Shown here one piece after another: positions 25,525 through 37,384 of a stretch of DNA of 64,000 bases. Both the position numbers and the translations under genes were made by a program. The number at the start of each line of letters is the position of its first letter. Position 1 is the stretch's first letter. Source of the DNA: an uncultured Alphaproteobacteria bacterium (GTDB lineage: Bacteria; Pseudomonadota; Alphaproteobacteria; UBA2966). The notes under the pieces were generated by a model. It was given only the letters and a program-made list of their open reading frames with translations, made no database searches and was not told the DNA's origin. The stretch lies in the NCBI GenBank assembly GCA_958295725.1, contig OY282368.1, forward strand, positions 372,001 through 436,000, read 5' to 3'.

Positions 25525-27111
25525 ATGCGCGACTTTCACCGACCCGGACGTTCGACCGTGCGCGCGCTCAACGCCATGGCGGCGACGTCGCATCCGGCGG
25601 CGACCCTGACCGCTATCGGCGTTCTCCGAGCGGGCGGGAACGCCGTCGACGCGGCGGTCGCCGCCGCGGCCGTTCTCGGCGTCGTGGAACCGCACTCCAC
25701 CGGCATCGGTGGCGACTGCTTCGCACTCTACGCGCCGTACGGGACAACCGACATCGTCTGCATCAACGGGTCCGGCCGGGCGGCGGCGGCGGCGGCGGCG
25801 GACTGGTATCTCGACAACGGCTTCACGGGCATTCCGCTGTTCAGCCCTCACGCGGTCACTGTTCCGGGCGCGGTGGACGCCTGGGCGCGGCTGCTCGCGG
25901 ACCACGGCACGATGGGATTCGACGAAGTCCTGCTGCCGGCGATCGACTACGCCGAACACGGCTACGTCGTTCACGGCCGCGTCGCCCAGGCCTGGGCGGC
26001 GAACGCGGAGAAACTCGCGCGGGACCCCGCGTCGGCGAGCGTGTTCCTGCCTGGAGGCCGCCCGCCCGCGGAAGGCGACGTCCATCGCCAGACGATGCTG
26101 GCGGAAACCCTGAAGACCATCGCCCGGAGCGGGCGGGACGGTTTCTATGCCGGCGCCGTCGCCGAGGACATCGTGGCCCGCCTGAACTCCCTCGGGGCGT
26201 TGCATACCCTCGACGACTTCGCGGCGCACGAATCGGAATACAACGCGCCGGTCAAGGGCGGATATCGCGGGTTCGACGTCTATCAGGCGCCTCCCAACAA
26301 CCCGGGCGTCACCGCCCTCCTGATGCTCCGCATCGTCGAGGGCTTCGACCTCGCGGGTCTCGATCCGTTGGGAGTCGAGCGGCTTCACCTTGAGGCGGAG
26401 GCGGCGCGTCTCGCCTACGACGCGCGCGAGACCGACGTCGGGGATCCCGCCTTCGCCGACGTCCCCCTCGACAAGCTCCTGTCGGCGGGGTTCGCGTCCG
26501 AACTGCGCGCCAGGATCGATCCCGCCAAGGCCATGGACTTGAAGTCGATCCGGCCGCCCACGGCACCCGATACGGTCTATCTCTGCGTTGTCGACTCGGA
26601 CCGCAACGCGATCTCGTTCATCAATTCGCTGTCCTATGCGTTCGGGACCGGACTGCTCAGCCCCGACACCGGGGTGATGCTCCAGAACCGGGGCGCGGGT
26701 TTTCGGGTGGAGCCGGGTCACCCGAACTGCATCGCGCCGCGTAAGCGGCCGCTCCACACGATCATGCCGGGAATGCTGGCGGAAGGGGACCGCGTGCTCA
26801 TGCCCTACGGCGTGATGGGCGGGCAGTATCAGCCCACCGGCCATACCCACGTTCTCACCAATATCCTCGACTACGGCATGGACGTGCAGGCGGCCATCGA
26901 TTGCCCCCGCGCCTTCCATTTCGGCGACAGATACCTGTTGGAGCGCGGTATCGGCGAGGACGTCGAGTCCGGCCTCCGGGCGCTCGGTCACGAAACGGAG
27001 CGGGCGGACATGCCCCACGGCGGCGGGCAGGCGATCTGGATCGACTGGGACCGCGGCACGCTGGCCGGCGGCTCCGATCCCCGCAAGGACGGCTGCGCGC
27101 TCGGGTATTAG
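25525..27111 (+). CDS. Gamma-glutamyltransferase/acylase-family N-terminal nucleophile hydrolase
   Basis: The 528-residue proenzyme of the GGT family self-cleaves before a threonine to make two subunits and then hydrolyses or transfers gamma-glutamyl (or other acyl) groups. The large-subunit start HPAATLTAIGVLRAGGNAVDA is typical. The nucleophile is Thr350 in DTVYLCVVD, followed by the small-subunit signature SYAFGTGLLSPDTGVMLQNR. There is no signal peptide, so it is probably cytoplasmic, as in YwrD-like acylases, rather than a periplasmic glutathione GGT. I chose the ATG at 25525, where family similarity begins. The reading frame is open earlier but not protein-like. Confidence 0.87.
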   Translation: MRDFHRPGRSTVRALNAMAATSHPAATLTAIGVLRAGGNAVDAAVAAAAVLGVVEPHSTGIGGDCFALYAPYGTTDIVCINGSGRAAAAAAADWYLDNGFTGIPLFSPHAVTVPGAVDAWARLLADHGTMGFDEVLLPAIDYAEHGYVVHGRVAQAWAANAEKLARDPASASVFLPGGRPPAEGDVHRQTMLAETLKTIARSGRDGFYAGAVAEDIVARLNSLGALHTLDDFAAHESEYNAPVKGGYRGFDVYQAPPNNPGVTALLMLRIVEGFDLAGLDPLGVERLHLEAEAARLAYDARETDVGDPAFADVPLDKLLSAGFASELRARIDPAKAMDLKSIRPPTAPDTVYLCVVDSDRNAISFINSLSYAFGTGLLSPDTGVMLQNRGAGFRVEPGHPNCIAPRKRPLHTIMPGMLAEGDRVLMPYGVMGGQYQPTGHTHVLTNILDYGMDVQAAIDCPRAFHFGDRYLLERGIGEDVESGLRALGHETERADMPHGGGQAIWIDWDRGTLAGGSDPRKDGCALGY

Positions 27112-27361
27112 GCGCGGAGGCTCGGCACCGGACAGGTCGCCCCCGTCGGCGCCGGTCCGCCGACGGGCGGTTCGTTCGTTTCCTGGGCTGTCGTTGACCG
27201 GCCCCGGAGAGAGTCGCCGGACGGACCGATACGGCCCGCGCCGCTCGGCACCGGGAATATGGCCTCCGGTACGGCGACGCCTGCCCGTCCCGCCCGGCGT
27301 CCCCGGCGCAGGCGAAAGGCCGCTCCGGCGTTTCCTCGTATGGCGTGGCGAGGTGGGGCGG

Positions 27362-28345
27362 TCAGTCCGGGTAGCAGCCGGCCTCCCGGGCGCGGCGGAC
27401 CACGAGGGCGTGAACGAGGGCGATGGTCGGAGTGGGAACGCCCGTCAGGTGGCCGAGCTCCAGGACCGAACCCACCAGCGCGTCGATCTCCATGGGGCGG
27501 CCCTGGTCGAGGTCCTGGAGCATGGACGTGCGGTGAGCGCCGACCTCCTCGGCGGCCTTGATGCGGGCGTCGACGTCCATCGGGAACTCGGCGCCGAGCG
27601 CCTCGCCGACGGCGCGGCCTTCCTCCATCATGGCTCGCAGCAGGCCACGACAGCCGGGATCGGTCGCCAGGGTGTCCAGCGTCGCGTCGGTCAGGACGCT
27701 CACCGGGTTGAAGGACAGGTTGCCCCACAGTTTCATCCAGATTTCATTGCGGATCCTGGGCCGCACGGGCGACTTGAGTCCGGCCGCGATCATCGCCTTG
27801 CTCAGCGCGAGGGCGCGCTCGGACCGGCTGCCGTCGGGCTCGCCGAGCGGCATACGGTTGCCGTGGGAGTGCTTGACGACGCCGGGCGCCTGGAGTTCGG
27901 CGGAGGTCCAGACGACGCAGCCGACCACGCGCTCGGGGCCGATGTGCGTCCACTGGCGGTCGCCGGGGTCGATACAGGCGATGCGGCGGCCTTCGTAAGG
28001 ACCCTCGAGCTTGTGGAAGTACCACCAGGGGATGCCGTTGACGACCGGCACCACGACGGTATCGGCGCCGAGGAGCGGCGCCATCCGGTCCGCGACCGGC
28101 GGCGCGGAGTGCGCCTTGAGCGCGACCAGGACGTAGTCCTGGACGCCGGCTTCCGTCGGGTCGTCCGTGCAGCGCGGCCGCGCGACGAACTCGTCTCCGT
28201 CGTCGGTGATTACGGTCAGTCCGTCCCGTTTCATGGCGGCGAGGTGCGGGCCGCGCGCGATCAGCGTGACGTCCAGCCCCTCGCGGGACAGCAGGGCGCC
28301 GACGTGCCCCCCGATGGCGCCCGCCCCGAAGATGCAGACCTTCAT
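27362..28345 (-). CDS. 2-dehydropantoate 2-reductase (ketopantoate reductase) family protein
   Basis: The 327-residue NADPH-dependent enzyme starts with the Rossmann motif FGAGAIGG (6-13). It has the catalytic lysine region NEIWMKLWGNLSFNPVSVLT in the C-terminal helical domain, and ends with a GRPMEIDALVG segment. Ketopantoate reductase makes pantoate for coenzyme A. Such paralogues also reduce other 2-keto acids, and this one is clustered with an acyl-CoA ligase rather than with pantothenate genes. A catabolic role is therefore as likely as a biosynthetic one. I leave the symbol blank for that reason. Its ATG overlaps the ligase stop codon (ATGA), so the two are translationally coupled. Confidence 0.83.
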   Translation of the reverse strand: MKVCIFGAGAIGGHVGALLSREGLDVTLIARGPHLAAMKRDGLTVITDDGDEFVARPRCTDDPTEAGVQDYVLVALKAHSAPPVADRMAPLLGADTVVVPVVNGIPWWYFHKLEGPYEGRRIACIDPGDRQWTHIGPERVVGCVVWTSAELQAPGVVKHSHGNRMPLGEPDGSRSERALALSKAMIAAGLKSPVRPRIRNEIWMKLWGNLSFNPVSVLTDATLDTLATDPGCRGLLRAMMEEGRAVGEALGAEFPMDVDARIKAAEEVGAHRTSMLQDLDQGRPMEIDALVGSVLELGHLTGVPTPTIALVHALVVRRAREAGCYPD

Positions 28346-29877
28346 CGGGCGGGCGCCGTCAGCCCGAGCTTCCCGGCGAGACCGATGCGTCGCAACTTGC
28401 CCGTCGCCCCCTTGGGGATCTCGTCGACGACCACGACGGTCCGGGGGACCTTGAAGGGGGCGAGCCGTTCGGCCGCGAACTCGCGCAGCTCCTTCGCGGT
28501 CGGCGACCCGCCTTCGCGCGGCACGACGGCGGCCGCCACGTCCTCGCCCAGTTTGTCGTGCGCCACCGCGAAGGTGACGGCCTGGGCCACCGCGTCGTGA
28601 CCCATCAGGACCTCGTCGACCTCGTGTGGCGAGATCTTCTCTCCGCCGCGGTTGATGATCTCCTTCAGCCGGCCGGTGATCGTGAGATATCCGTCCTCGT
28701 CGAGGACGCCCTGGTCCCCGGTCCGAAACCAGCCGCCGACGAAGGCATCGGCGTTCGCCTCCGGGTCGGCCTCGTAGCCGGCGGCGACGTTGGCGCCCCG
28801 GATGGCGACCTCGCCCTGGACGCCCGCGGGCAGGGGCGCGCCCGACTCGTCCAAGACGGCGATCTCGGGACCCGCGGGCAGGCCGACCGAACCGGGCTTG
28901 CGCCGCCCCGGCGGCAGGGGGTTCGAGGCCATCTGGTGCGCCGCCTCGGTCATGCCGTAGGACTCGATGACGGGGACGCCGAAGACCTCCTCCAATTCCG
29001 CCATGACCCGCGACGGCAGCGCGGCGCTGGACGAACGAACGAGGCGCAGCGTGGAACGGCCGACGATATCGGGGTTGCGCCCGGCACGCGCCAGGATCGC
29101 CTGGTGCATGGTGGGCACGGCCGTGTACCAGGTCGGCCGGACCTCGTCGAGCCAGGCGAAGAATCGAAGGGCGTCGAATCCCGGCGGACAGTGGACCGAG
29201 GCACCCGCCGACAGACTCGCGAGGACGGCGGCCATCAGCCCGTGTATGTGGAACAACGGCATGACGTTGAGGCAGCGGTCGCTCGGACCCAAGGAAAGCG
29301 TCGCGGCGATGTTTCTGGCCGACGCGCACACGTTGGCGTGGCTGAGCGGAACGATCTTGGGCCGCGACGTGGTGCCCGACGTGTGGAGTACCAACGCCAC
29401 GTCCTCGACCTCCGCGGCGCCGTCGGTGGAGGCTGCGCCGACCGGGTCGCCCGTCAGATCGAACAGTCCTATGGGCATGTCGGGGCTGGGCAGGAGCCGC
29501 AGCACGCCCACCCCGAGGCGGTACGCCGCCGCGGCCGCGGGCGAGTCGTCGCCGTCGGCGACGATCAGCGCCTTGGCGCCGAGGTCGCGGAGGCAGAACT
29601 CGAACTCCTCGCCGCGAAAGGCCGGGTTCAGGGGCGCCGCCGTCGCGCCGGCGGCGACCGACACGAAGGCGATCGCCATGCCCGGGCCGTTGGGAAGCAC
29701 GATCGCCGCCCGGTCGTTGCGGCCGACGCCGAGGCGCCGGAGCGTCGCGACGGTGTGCTCTACCTGCCGCCGCAAGCGATCGAAACTGAAGACACGCGTG
29801 CCGGAAGCGCCGGAAGCGCCGATCGCCGTATCGGTTCCGGCGCCGCGCGAGAGGAGGTTCAGGATCGTGTCCGGCAT
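28342..29877 (-). CDS. AMP-forming acyl-CoA ligase, oxalate-CoA ligase (AAE3)-like
   Basis: The 511-residue adenylating enzyme activates a carboxylic acid with ATP and CoA. Motifs are the ATP loop HTSGTTSRPK, the YGMTEAAHQMASNPLP segment with the preceding RSSSAALP, the GWFRTGDQG motif and the hinge GRLKEIINRGGEKISP with a late catalytic lysine in PKGATGKLRR. The region around YGMTEA closely follows plant and fungal oxalyl-CoA synthetases, so a short dicarboxylate such as oxalate is a good substrate guess, although only a guess. No oxalyl-CoA decarboxylase is in the window. The start is the ATG at 29877. The reductase gene overlaps its end. Confidence 0.82.
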   Translation of the reverse strand: MPDTILNLLSRGAGTDTAIGASGASGTRVFSFDRLRRQVEHTVATLRRLGVGRNDRAAIVLPNGPGMAIAFVSVAAGATAAPLNPAFRGEEFEFCLRDLGAKALIVADGDDSPAAAAAYRLGVGVLRLLPSPDMPIGLFDLTGDPVGAASTDGAAEVEDVALVLHTSGTTSRPKIVPLSHANVCASARNIAATLSLGPSDRCLNVMPLFHIHGLMAAVLASLSAGASVHCPPGFDALRFFAWLDEVRPTWYTAVPTMHQAILARAGRNPDIVGRSTLRLVRSSSAALPSRVMAELEEVFGVPVIESYGMTEAAHQMASNPLPPGRRKPGSVGLPAGPEIAVLDESGAPLPAGVQGEVAIRGANVAAGYEADPEANADAFVGGWFRTGDQGVLDEDGYLTITGRLKEIINRGGEKISPHEVDEVLMGHDAVAQAVTFAVAHDKLGEDVAAAVVPREGGSPTAKELREFAAERLAPFKVPRTVVVVDEIPKGATGKLRRIGLAGKLGLTAPAR

Positions 29878-30087
29878 GATCGCGGGAGTCGTGCGTGGTT
29901 GGTCCGCCCGAAGGCCGGGCGATTGCACCCGATCCCGCCAGCGCGGGCAAGTCCGGCAGGGCCACCGGCCGCCCTTGGCCTCCCCGTGGCGGGTATGAAA
30001 GAGTAGAGCTCGGGCTGACGCGGCGGCGCGCATGGTCGGGGCCGCGGGACGGCTCGGGAAGGATACTTGGAAGGGGATGCCGGGCGG

Positions 30088-31077
30088 ATGAGATACGGAC
30101 TGAGAATCCCGAGTTACGCGCTCGGACCGAAGACGGCGACGCTCCAGGAGATGGGAGCCTATCTCCGCAAGGCGGAGGACCTCGGTTTCGAGGCGGCCTT
30201 CAGCATCGACCACCTGCTGCTCACGCCGCCCGCCTACGCCTGCACCTGGCTGGAGCCCCTGACGACGCTCTCGGCACTGTCGGGCGTGACCCGCACCATC
30301 CGGCTGGGCACGCTCGTGCTCGTCCTGCCGATCCGCAACCCCGCGTATTTCGCCAAGGAGTGGGCGACGCTGGACCTGCTGTCGGGCGGACGCTCGATCC
30401 TCGGGATCGGCGTCGGCTGGCACGAGAAGGAGTTCGAGCTCATGGGCGTGCCCCACAACGAGCGCGGGCGGCGCATGAACGAGATGCTGGAGCTGCTCAT
30501 GGCGCTGTGGACGGAGGACAACGTCACCTACGAGGGCCGGTACTACCAGGTGCGGGACCTCACCATCGACCCGAAGCCGGCGCAGCAACCGCATCCGCCC
30601 ATCTGGATGGGCGGCGGCAGCATGACCTTCGAGAAGAAGTACGGTCAGAAGGTCGCCAACATCGAACCCGTGCTGAGACGGATCGCCAGGTACGCCAGGA
30701 CGTGGGTGCCGCACGCGCCGGCCAGCCTCGACATGATCAACCACGACTGGGAGAAGATCCAGGCCTTCATGGGCGACTTCGGGCGGGACCCGGGCGACAT
30801 GTCCACGGTCTACAACAACTGGATCCACGTGCTGAAACCCGGCGAGAATCCCGAGAACGCAGTCGAGCACTTCTCCGTCTATTCGGGCATGGACCTGCCC
30901 TATTGGCGGGAATACTACCTGTGCGGGGAGGCCGAGCAGGTGGCGGAGAAGATCGCCGGGCGCGTGAGGGCGTTGGGCGGCTGCGAGTGGATCGCGCTCA
31001 ACCCGATCACCTGGCGGGAAGAGCAGCTCGAGATCATCGCCGGAGAGGTGCTGCCGCTGGTGGAGAAAGAGGTCTGA
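30088..31077 (+). CDS. Luciferase-like (LLM) flavin-dependent oxidoreductase
   Basis: The 329-residue TIM-barrel monooxygenase uses FMNH2 or F420 supplied by other enzymes. The N-terminal strand MRYGLRIPSYA, the loop FSIDHLLLTPP, RTIRLGTLVLVLPIRNPAYFA and the GRSILGIGVGWHEKEF segment are standard for the family. The ending GCEWIALNPITW is unusual enough that I do not name a substrate. I start at the ATG at 30088. A TTG seven codons earlier is the alternative and has no clear advantage. It is divergent from the ligase, with about 210 nt between the two, and has no same-strand partner before the murein hydrolase promoter. Confidence 0.83.
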   Translation: MRYGLRIPSYALGPKTATLQEMGAYLRKAEDLGFEAAFSIDHLLLTPPAYACTWLEPLTTLSALSGVTRTIRLGTLVLVLPIRNPAYFAKEWATLDLLSGGRSILGIGVGWHEKEFELMGVPHNERGRRMNEMLELLMALWTEDNVTYEGRYYQVRDLTIDPKPAQQPHPPIWMGGGSMTFEKKYGQKVANIEPVLRRIARYARTWVPHAPASLDMINHDWEKIQAFMGDFGRDPGDMSTVYNNWIHVLKPGENPENAVEHFSVYSGMDLPYWREYYLCGEAEQVAEKIAGRVRALGGCEWIALNPITWREEQLEIIAGEVLPLVEKEV

Positions 31078-31223
31078 CCCTCCGCGGTGCCGGATCCCCG
31101 AACAGGGGATCGGGAATGCGGAGGACCGCGCCCGGGCGGGATCCTGGCGTGCCGCGCCGTGGGGTCGGCGAGGTCCGGTCGGGAAGCGCGATCTTCATCA
31201 TGTTGATTCCAAATGAAATTTCC

Positions 31224-31253
31224 TTGACAAGGGAGTCTGGATTCGCTTATGTT
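31224..31253 (+). promoter_or_regulatory. Sigma-70-type promoter for the M23 peptidase gene
   Basis: TTGACA at 31224-31229 and TATGTT at 31248-31253 are separated by 18 nt in an AT-richer stretch. Transcription would begin near 31260, about 60 nt before the ATG at 31321. The ATG inside the -10 box (31249) is therefore not the start codon. Confidence 0.7.
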
Positions 31254-31320
31254 CGGGCGGTTTCGGTTTCCATTTCCTGGAAACGCGCGAAAAATCGACA
31301 CCGGGAGACGCCCGTCAGCC

Positions 31321-32790
31321 ATGGCCGGAAGGTACCGAGGTCCCCGATTCAGGCGTAGCGGCCGACACGTCGCCGGGGGAGGAAGATTGACCGCCTACGG
31401 CATAATCTTCGGTCTCGGTGTCCTCATGGTGGCGGTGACCGCGCTGGATTTGCCGGCGCTCGGCAGTGCGAACGACCCCCCCCGGGACTTCGTCGCCGTC
31501 CCCGACGCGGACTCGCCACCGGGCCCCGTCGTTCCGCCCGAGGGCGAGGGAGAGAGCGCCGCCTCGGTCGAATCGATCGAACCGGAAATGGCCGCCGTGC
31601 CGACGGCCGTGTCCTCGGGAAGCCTCGGACCCGACTTCGAACCCGATGTCGAGGAGAGGCGCGTCACCGTGCGCCGCGGCGACACGCTGATGAAGGTGCT
31701 GCGGCGGGCCGGCGCCGAGCGTGGCGAGGCTCACGCCTCGATCACGGCGATAGGAACGGTTCTCGACCCCCGCCGCCTCAAGATCGGACAGAAGCTGACG
31801 GTGTCGTTCCGTCGTCCCGCGTCCGCGGACGGAACGTCGGGAAAGATCGGAGAGCTCGTATCGGTGACGGTGGAGATCGACTCCGAGCGCAGCGTGACCG
31901 CGAGCCGGACGGAGAGCGGGTTCGATGTCCGGGAGACCGTGCGACCTCTCGATTCCACCCTCGTCCGAGGCGAGGGCCGGATCGACGACAGCCTGTTCGT
32001 TTCCGCCCGGCGCGCGGGCGTTCCCGCGCGGGTCGTCATGGATATCATCCACATGTTCAGTTGGGACGTCGACTTTCAACGCGAGATCAGGCGCGGCGAC
32101 CGCTTCGATATCCTCTTCGAGAGGTTCAGGGACGATGACGGTCGGCCGGTGAAGGACGGCGACATCCTGTTCGCGTCCCTGTCCTTGAGCGGCGCGGATC
32201 TCCAGCTCTACCGCTTCGTCGCCGACGGTGTCGTCGATTACTACGATCCCAAGGGACGGAGCGCCCGCAAGGCCTTGATGAAGACCCCCGTGGACGGCGC
32301 GCGGCTGTCGTCCCGCTACGGCAAGCGGCGTCACCCGATCCTCGGCTATACCACGATGCATCGCGGGGTCGATTTCGCGGCGCCCAGGGGCACCTCGGTC
32401 ATGGCCGCGGGTGACGGTGTCGTCGAACGGGCCGGCCGCTACGGCGCCTATGGCAACTACGTCCGCATCCGCCATAACGGCACCTACAAGACCGTCTACG
32501 CCCACTTGAAGAGCTATGCCAGGGGCGTGAGATCAGGGAAGCGGGTCCGGCAAGGACAGACCATCGGTTACGTGGGTTCGACCGGACGGTCGACCGGGCC
32601 GCACCTGCACTACGAAGTGCATCGGGACGGCAGGCAGGTAAATCCGCTGCGGCTCAAGCTGCCCACGGGCAGGAAACTGAAGGGCCGAGATCTGGCCCGG
32701 TTCCTCGACCACAAGACCACGATCGACGTCGCGCTCGCCGAAACGCCGACGCTGCCCCGCCTCGCGCGGGCTGGCGCCGGGGAAGAATAA
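31321..32790 (+). CDS. LysM and M23-family murein endopeptidase (MepM/YebA-like)
   Basis: The 489-residue envelope protein has one N-terminal membrane anchor (about 24-44). A periplasmic linker rich in Pro, Asp and Glu follows, then a LysM/OapA-like domain beginning VRRGDTLMKVLRRAG near residue 119 and a C-terminal lysostaphin-type M23 peptidase. The zinc ligands are visible: His347 and Asp351 in HRGVD, and His428/His430 in HLHYE. It should cut DD-crosslinks to allow insertion of new murein. A promoter lies directly upstream. A strong 9-bp hairpin follows the stop codon, so the gene is a single unit. Confidence 0.9.
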   Translation: MAGRYRGPRFRRSGRHVAGGGRLTAYGIIFGLGVLMVAVTALDLPALGSANDPPRDFVAVPDADSPPGPVVPPEGEGESAASVESIEPEMAAVPTAVSSGSLGPDFEPDVEERRVTVRRGDTLMKVLRRAGAERGEAHASITAIGTVLDPRRLKIGQKLTVSFRRPASADGTSGKIGELVSVTVEIDSERSVTASRTESGFDVRETVRPLDSTLVRGEGRIDDSLFVSARRAGVPARVVMDIIHMFSWDVDFQREIRRGDRFDILFERFRDDDGRPVKDGDILFASLSLSGADLQLYRFVADGVVDYYDPKGRSARKALMKTPVDGARLSSRYGKRRHPILGYTTMHRGVDFAAPRGTSVMAAGDGVVERAGRYGAYGNYVRIRHNGTYKTVYAHLKSYARGVRSGKRVRQGQTIGYVGSTGRSTGPHLHYEVHRDGRQVNPLRLKLPTGRKLKGRDLARFLDHKTTIDVALAETPTLPRLARAGAGEE

Positions 32791-32791
32791 C

Positions 32792-32813
32792 CCTCCCTCC
32801 GTGCGGAGGGAGG
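32792..32813. terminator. Hairpin between convergent peptidase and clpB
   Basis: CCTCCCTCC-GTGC-GGAGGGAGG is a perfect 9-bp stem with a 4-nt loop, starting just after the peptidase stop and 22 nt before the end of clpB. It can serve both directions. No T-run is present. Confidence 0.6.
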
Positions 32814-32834
32814 CGTCGCCCGACCGGCCCGGCC

Positions 32835-35423
<2,589 letters not shown>

Positions 35424-35692
35424 GACGATATCCCACCATTGCCGAGCCGGAGCGCGCCGCCCGCGCCGCCGCTGTCCCATATGTAGTGTTGCTCAATTAC
35501 CACACAAGAGGGCGGCGTCGGAAACGCGACTCCCGTCGGCGGCCATGACGCGGGCGATGCGGAACGGCGGAGCGAATCCGACCGGACCGGAACCGCTCCG
35601 GGCTTCCTCGAGAGCTCTGGTCGGCCTGTCAGTGCTGGATCATGGAGACCGGGCCGCGGGAGCCGGCCGCGCCGGGGTGGACGCGCGGCCCT

Positions 35693-36202
35693 TTACGACC
35701 CGGCCGACTCGGCGTCGCCCCCCGCCATGGGCGGCCGGTCGCCGTGTCGCGTGCCGTTCCCGGACTCGCCCGGCGCGGGCGAGGCGTCTGATCCCGATCG
35801 ATTCTTTCCCTCGGCATCGGGAGCGGGTTCGGCCTGTTCGCCCATGTGGTGCATGGGCGCCCGCTCGCCCGACAACGCGACCTCCGCGGGTGCGACCATG
35901 GCGTCGCGGCGGCCGTTGTAACGGCCCTGCCCCTGCCCCTGATTCTGTCCCTGTTGCCCATCATCGCCATGTACGACGCGATAGTAATGCTCGGCGTGTT
36001 GCAGATAACCTTCCGCCTTGATCCGGTCGCCGGCCGACGACGCATCCCGCGCCAGGGCGAGATAGCGGTCGCATATCTGCACCGCGTTGCCCCTGACCCT
36101 GACGTCGGGTCCGTTGCTGTCGTAGGCTCGATTGGGCCCGTGATTCGGTCGCCGGCCACCGGAGCGGCCACGACCCCTCTTTGGGTTCGGATTGTGCTTC
36201 AT
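35693..36202 (-). CDS. DUF4167 domain protein
   Basis: The 169-residue, very basic and then acidic protein starts with PKRGRGRSGGRR and NYDSNGPDVRVRG-type sequence (here AYDSNGPDVRVRG). It then has a helical hairpin ending LQHAEHYYRV, the full hallmark of DUF4167. The C-terminal half is low-complexity (Gln/Gly, then Asp/Glu/Ser). The family is found mainly in Alphaproteobacteria, often beside prmC and clpB as here. Its function is not established; the basic head suggests RNA or ribosome binding, which is inference. The ATG at 36202 follows TGAGGT. It lies 218 nt downstream of prmC and may have its own promoter. Confidence 0.88.
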   Translation of the reverse strand: MKHNPNPKRGRGRSGGRRPNHGPNRAYDSNGPDVRVRGNAVQICDRYLALARDASSAGDRIKAEGYLQHAEHYYRVVHGDDGQQGQNQGQGQGRYNGRRDAMVAPAEVALSGERAPMHHMGEQAEPAPDAEGKNRSGSDASPAPGESGNGTRHGDRPPMAGGDAESAGS

Positions 36203-36420
36203 TACCTCATGTAACCGGTATTTGCGCCACCGCCCGCGGACAGACGGCGCATGATACAGAACCGTCCCGCGAAAACCACTCGCCGCGGTTGTCCGGCAGG
36301 TCCCCTGCCTCCCCGCACAATGCCCGGCCGTGCACGTTCCCATCATGCGGCATTGCCGGAGCGGAGCCGACTGCCTGTTATCGTTGTCGTTGTGTCGGAT
36401 CGCCGAATCCGGGCACGACC

Positions 36421-37371
36421 CTAGCGGCCCTGGAACGCCATTCCAAGCCCTTTTTTGGCTTGACTTTTCGGGATTCTCTGTCTTGCCAGAAGGCATCGTT
36501 CCACGCCCGCGAGGTCGCGACGGGACTCGATCGCGGCGAATCCCGCACCGCGCAGGAGCGCCGCCACGCTCCCGGCCTGGCCTCGGCCGATCTCGAGCGC
36601 CACCAGTCCCGTTGGACGAACCAGCCGGCAGAGGTCGGGCGCGATCTCCCGGTAGGCGTCGAGGCCGTCGCGTCCGCCGAAGAGAGCGCGGCGCGGATCG
36701 TGATCGACGACCTCGGGGGCGAGACCGTCCATGTCGCGAACCGCCACGTATGGCGGATTCGCTACGACGATGTCGAACCCCCCGCCCATGGCGTCTCCCC
36801 AGTTCGCGCAAACGAGCCGGGCGCGCCCTCGGAGACCGTTGCGGACGAGGTTCCGCCGCGCCACGCGGAGCGCGGCCGGATCGACGTCGACCCCGATGCC
36901 CGTCGCGTTCGGCAGTTCGCCGAGCAGCGCCGCCAGCAGGCATCCGCTGCCCGTCCCGAGATCGAGCAACCGCGCCGGCGCCTCGCGGTCCGGCGCCGTG
37001 GAGAGGATGGCCTCGACGAGGGCTTCGCTGTCGGAACGGGGATCGAAGACCGCGTCCCCCAGCTCGAAGGTCAGGCTCCAGAACTCGCGCGCGCCGACGA
37101 TTCGCGAGACCGGCTCGCGGGCGAGGCGCCGGGATACGAGTCGCCGGAAACGGCGAACGGCGTCACGCGCGACGACGTCGTTCCCGCGAGTGGCGAGACT
37201 CGCGGGGTCCCGGCCCAGGGCGTGGCCCAGCAGGCACCGCGCGTCCAGCCGCGGCGCGCCCGTTCCGGCCTTTCCCAGCCGCGCCGCCGCGTCGCGAAGA
37301 AGGTCGGAGACCCTGGCCTCCGGCTCCGGGGTCGGGCCGGGACCGTCCACGAGTCCCGATTTCGCGTCCAT
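36421..37371 (-). CDS. prmC: Peptide chain release factor N5-glutamine methyltransferase PrmC
   Basis: The 316-residue enzyme methylates the glutamine of the GGQ motif in release factors, using S-adenosylmethionine. It has the N-terminal helical domain, the AdoMet loop LLDLGTGSGCLLAAL and the glutamine-binding NPPY motif. The usual PRPDTE loop reads PRSDSE here, a mild departure. Its substrate gene prfA is directly upstream. The ATG at 37371 lies 13 nt past the prfA stop. A GTG at 37383 is an alternative. The C-terminus ends in a basic tail (RIPKSQAKKGLGMAFQGR) beyond the usual fold. Confidence 0.92.
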   Translation of the reverse strand: MDAKSGLVDGPGPTPEPEARVSDLLRDAAARLGKAGTGAPRLDARCLLGHALGRDPASLATRGNDVVARDAVRRFRRLVSRRLAREPVSRIVGAREFWSLTFELGDAVFDPRSDSEALVEAILSTAPDREAPARLLDLGTGSGCLLAALLGELPNATGIGVDVDPAALRVARRNLVRNGLRGRARLVCANWGDAMGGGFDIVVANPPYVAVRDMDGLAPEVVDHDPRRALFGGRDGLDAYREIAPDLCRLVRPTGLVALEIGRGQAGSVAALLRGAGFAAIESRRDLAGVERCLLARQRIPKSQAKKGLGMAFQGR

Positions 37372-37384
37372 GCCGGCGCCCACG

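Noticed and set aside
31249-31320. Upstream ATG for the M23 peptidase at 31249
   Set aside because: It lies within the -10 box of a well-spaced TTGACA/TATGTT promoter, so it cannot be in the mRNA. The ATG at 31321 gives a normal membrane-anchor start.
35424-35500. Heat-shock promoter of clpB
   Set aside because: CTTGTG and TACATAT are present on the minus strand, but they match the sigma-32 consensus poorly in sequence, so I mention it only in the clpB entry.
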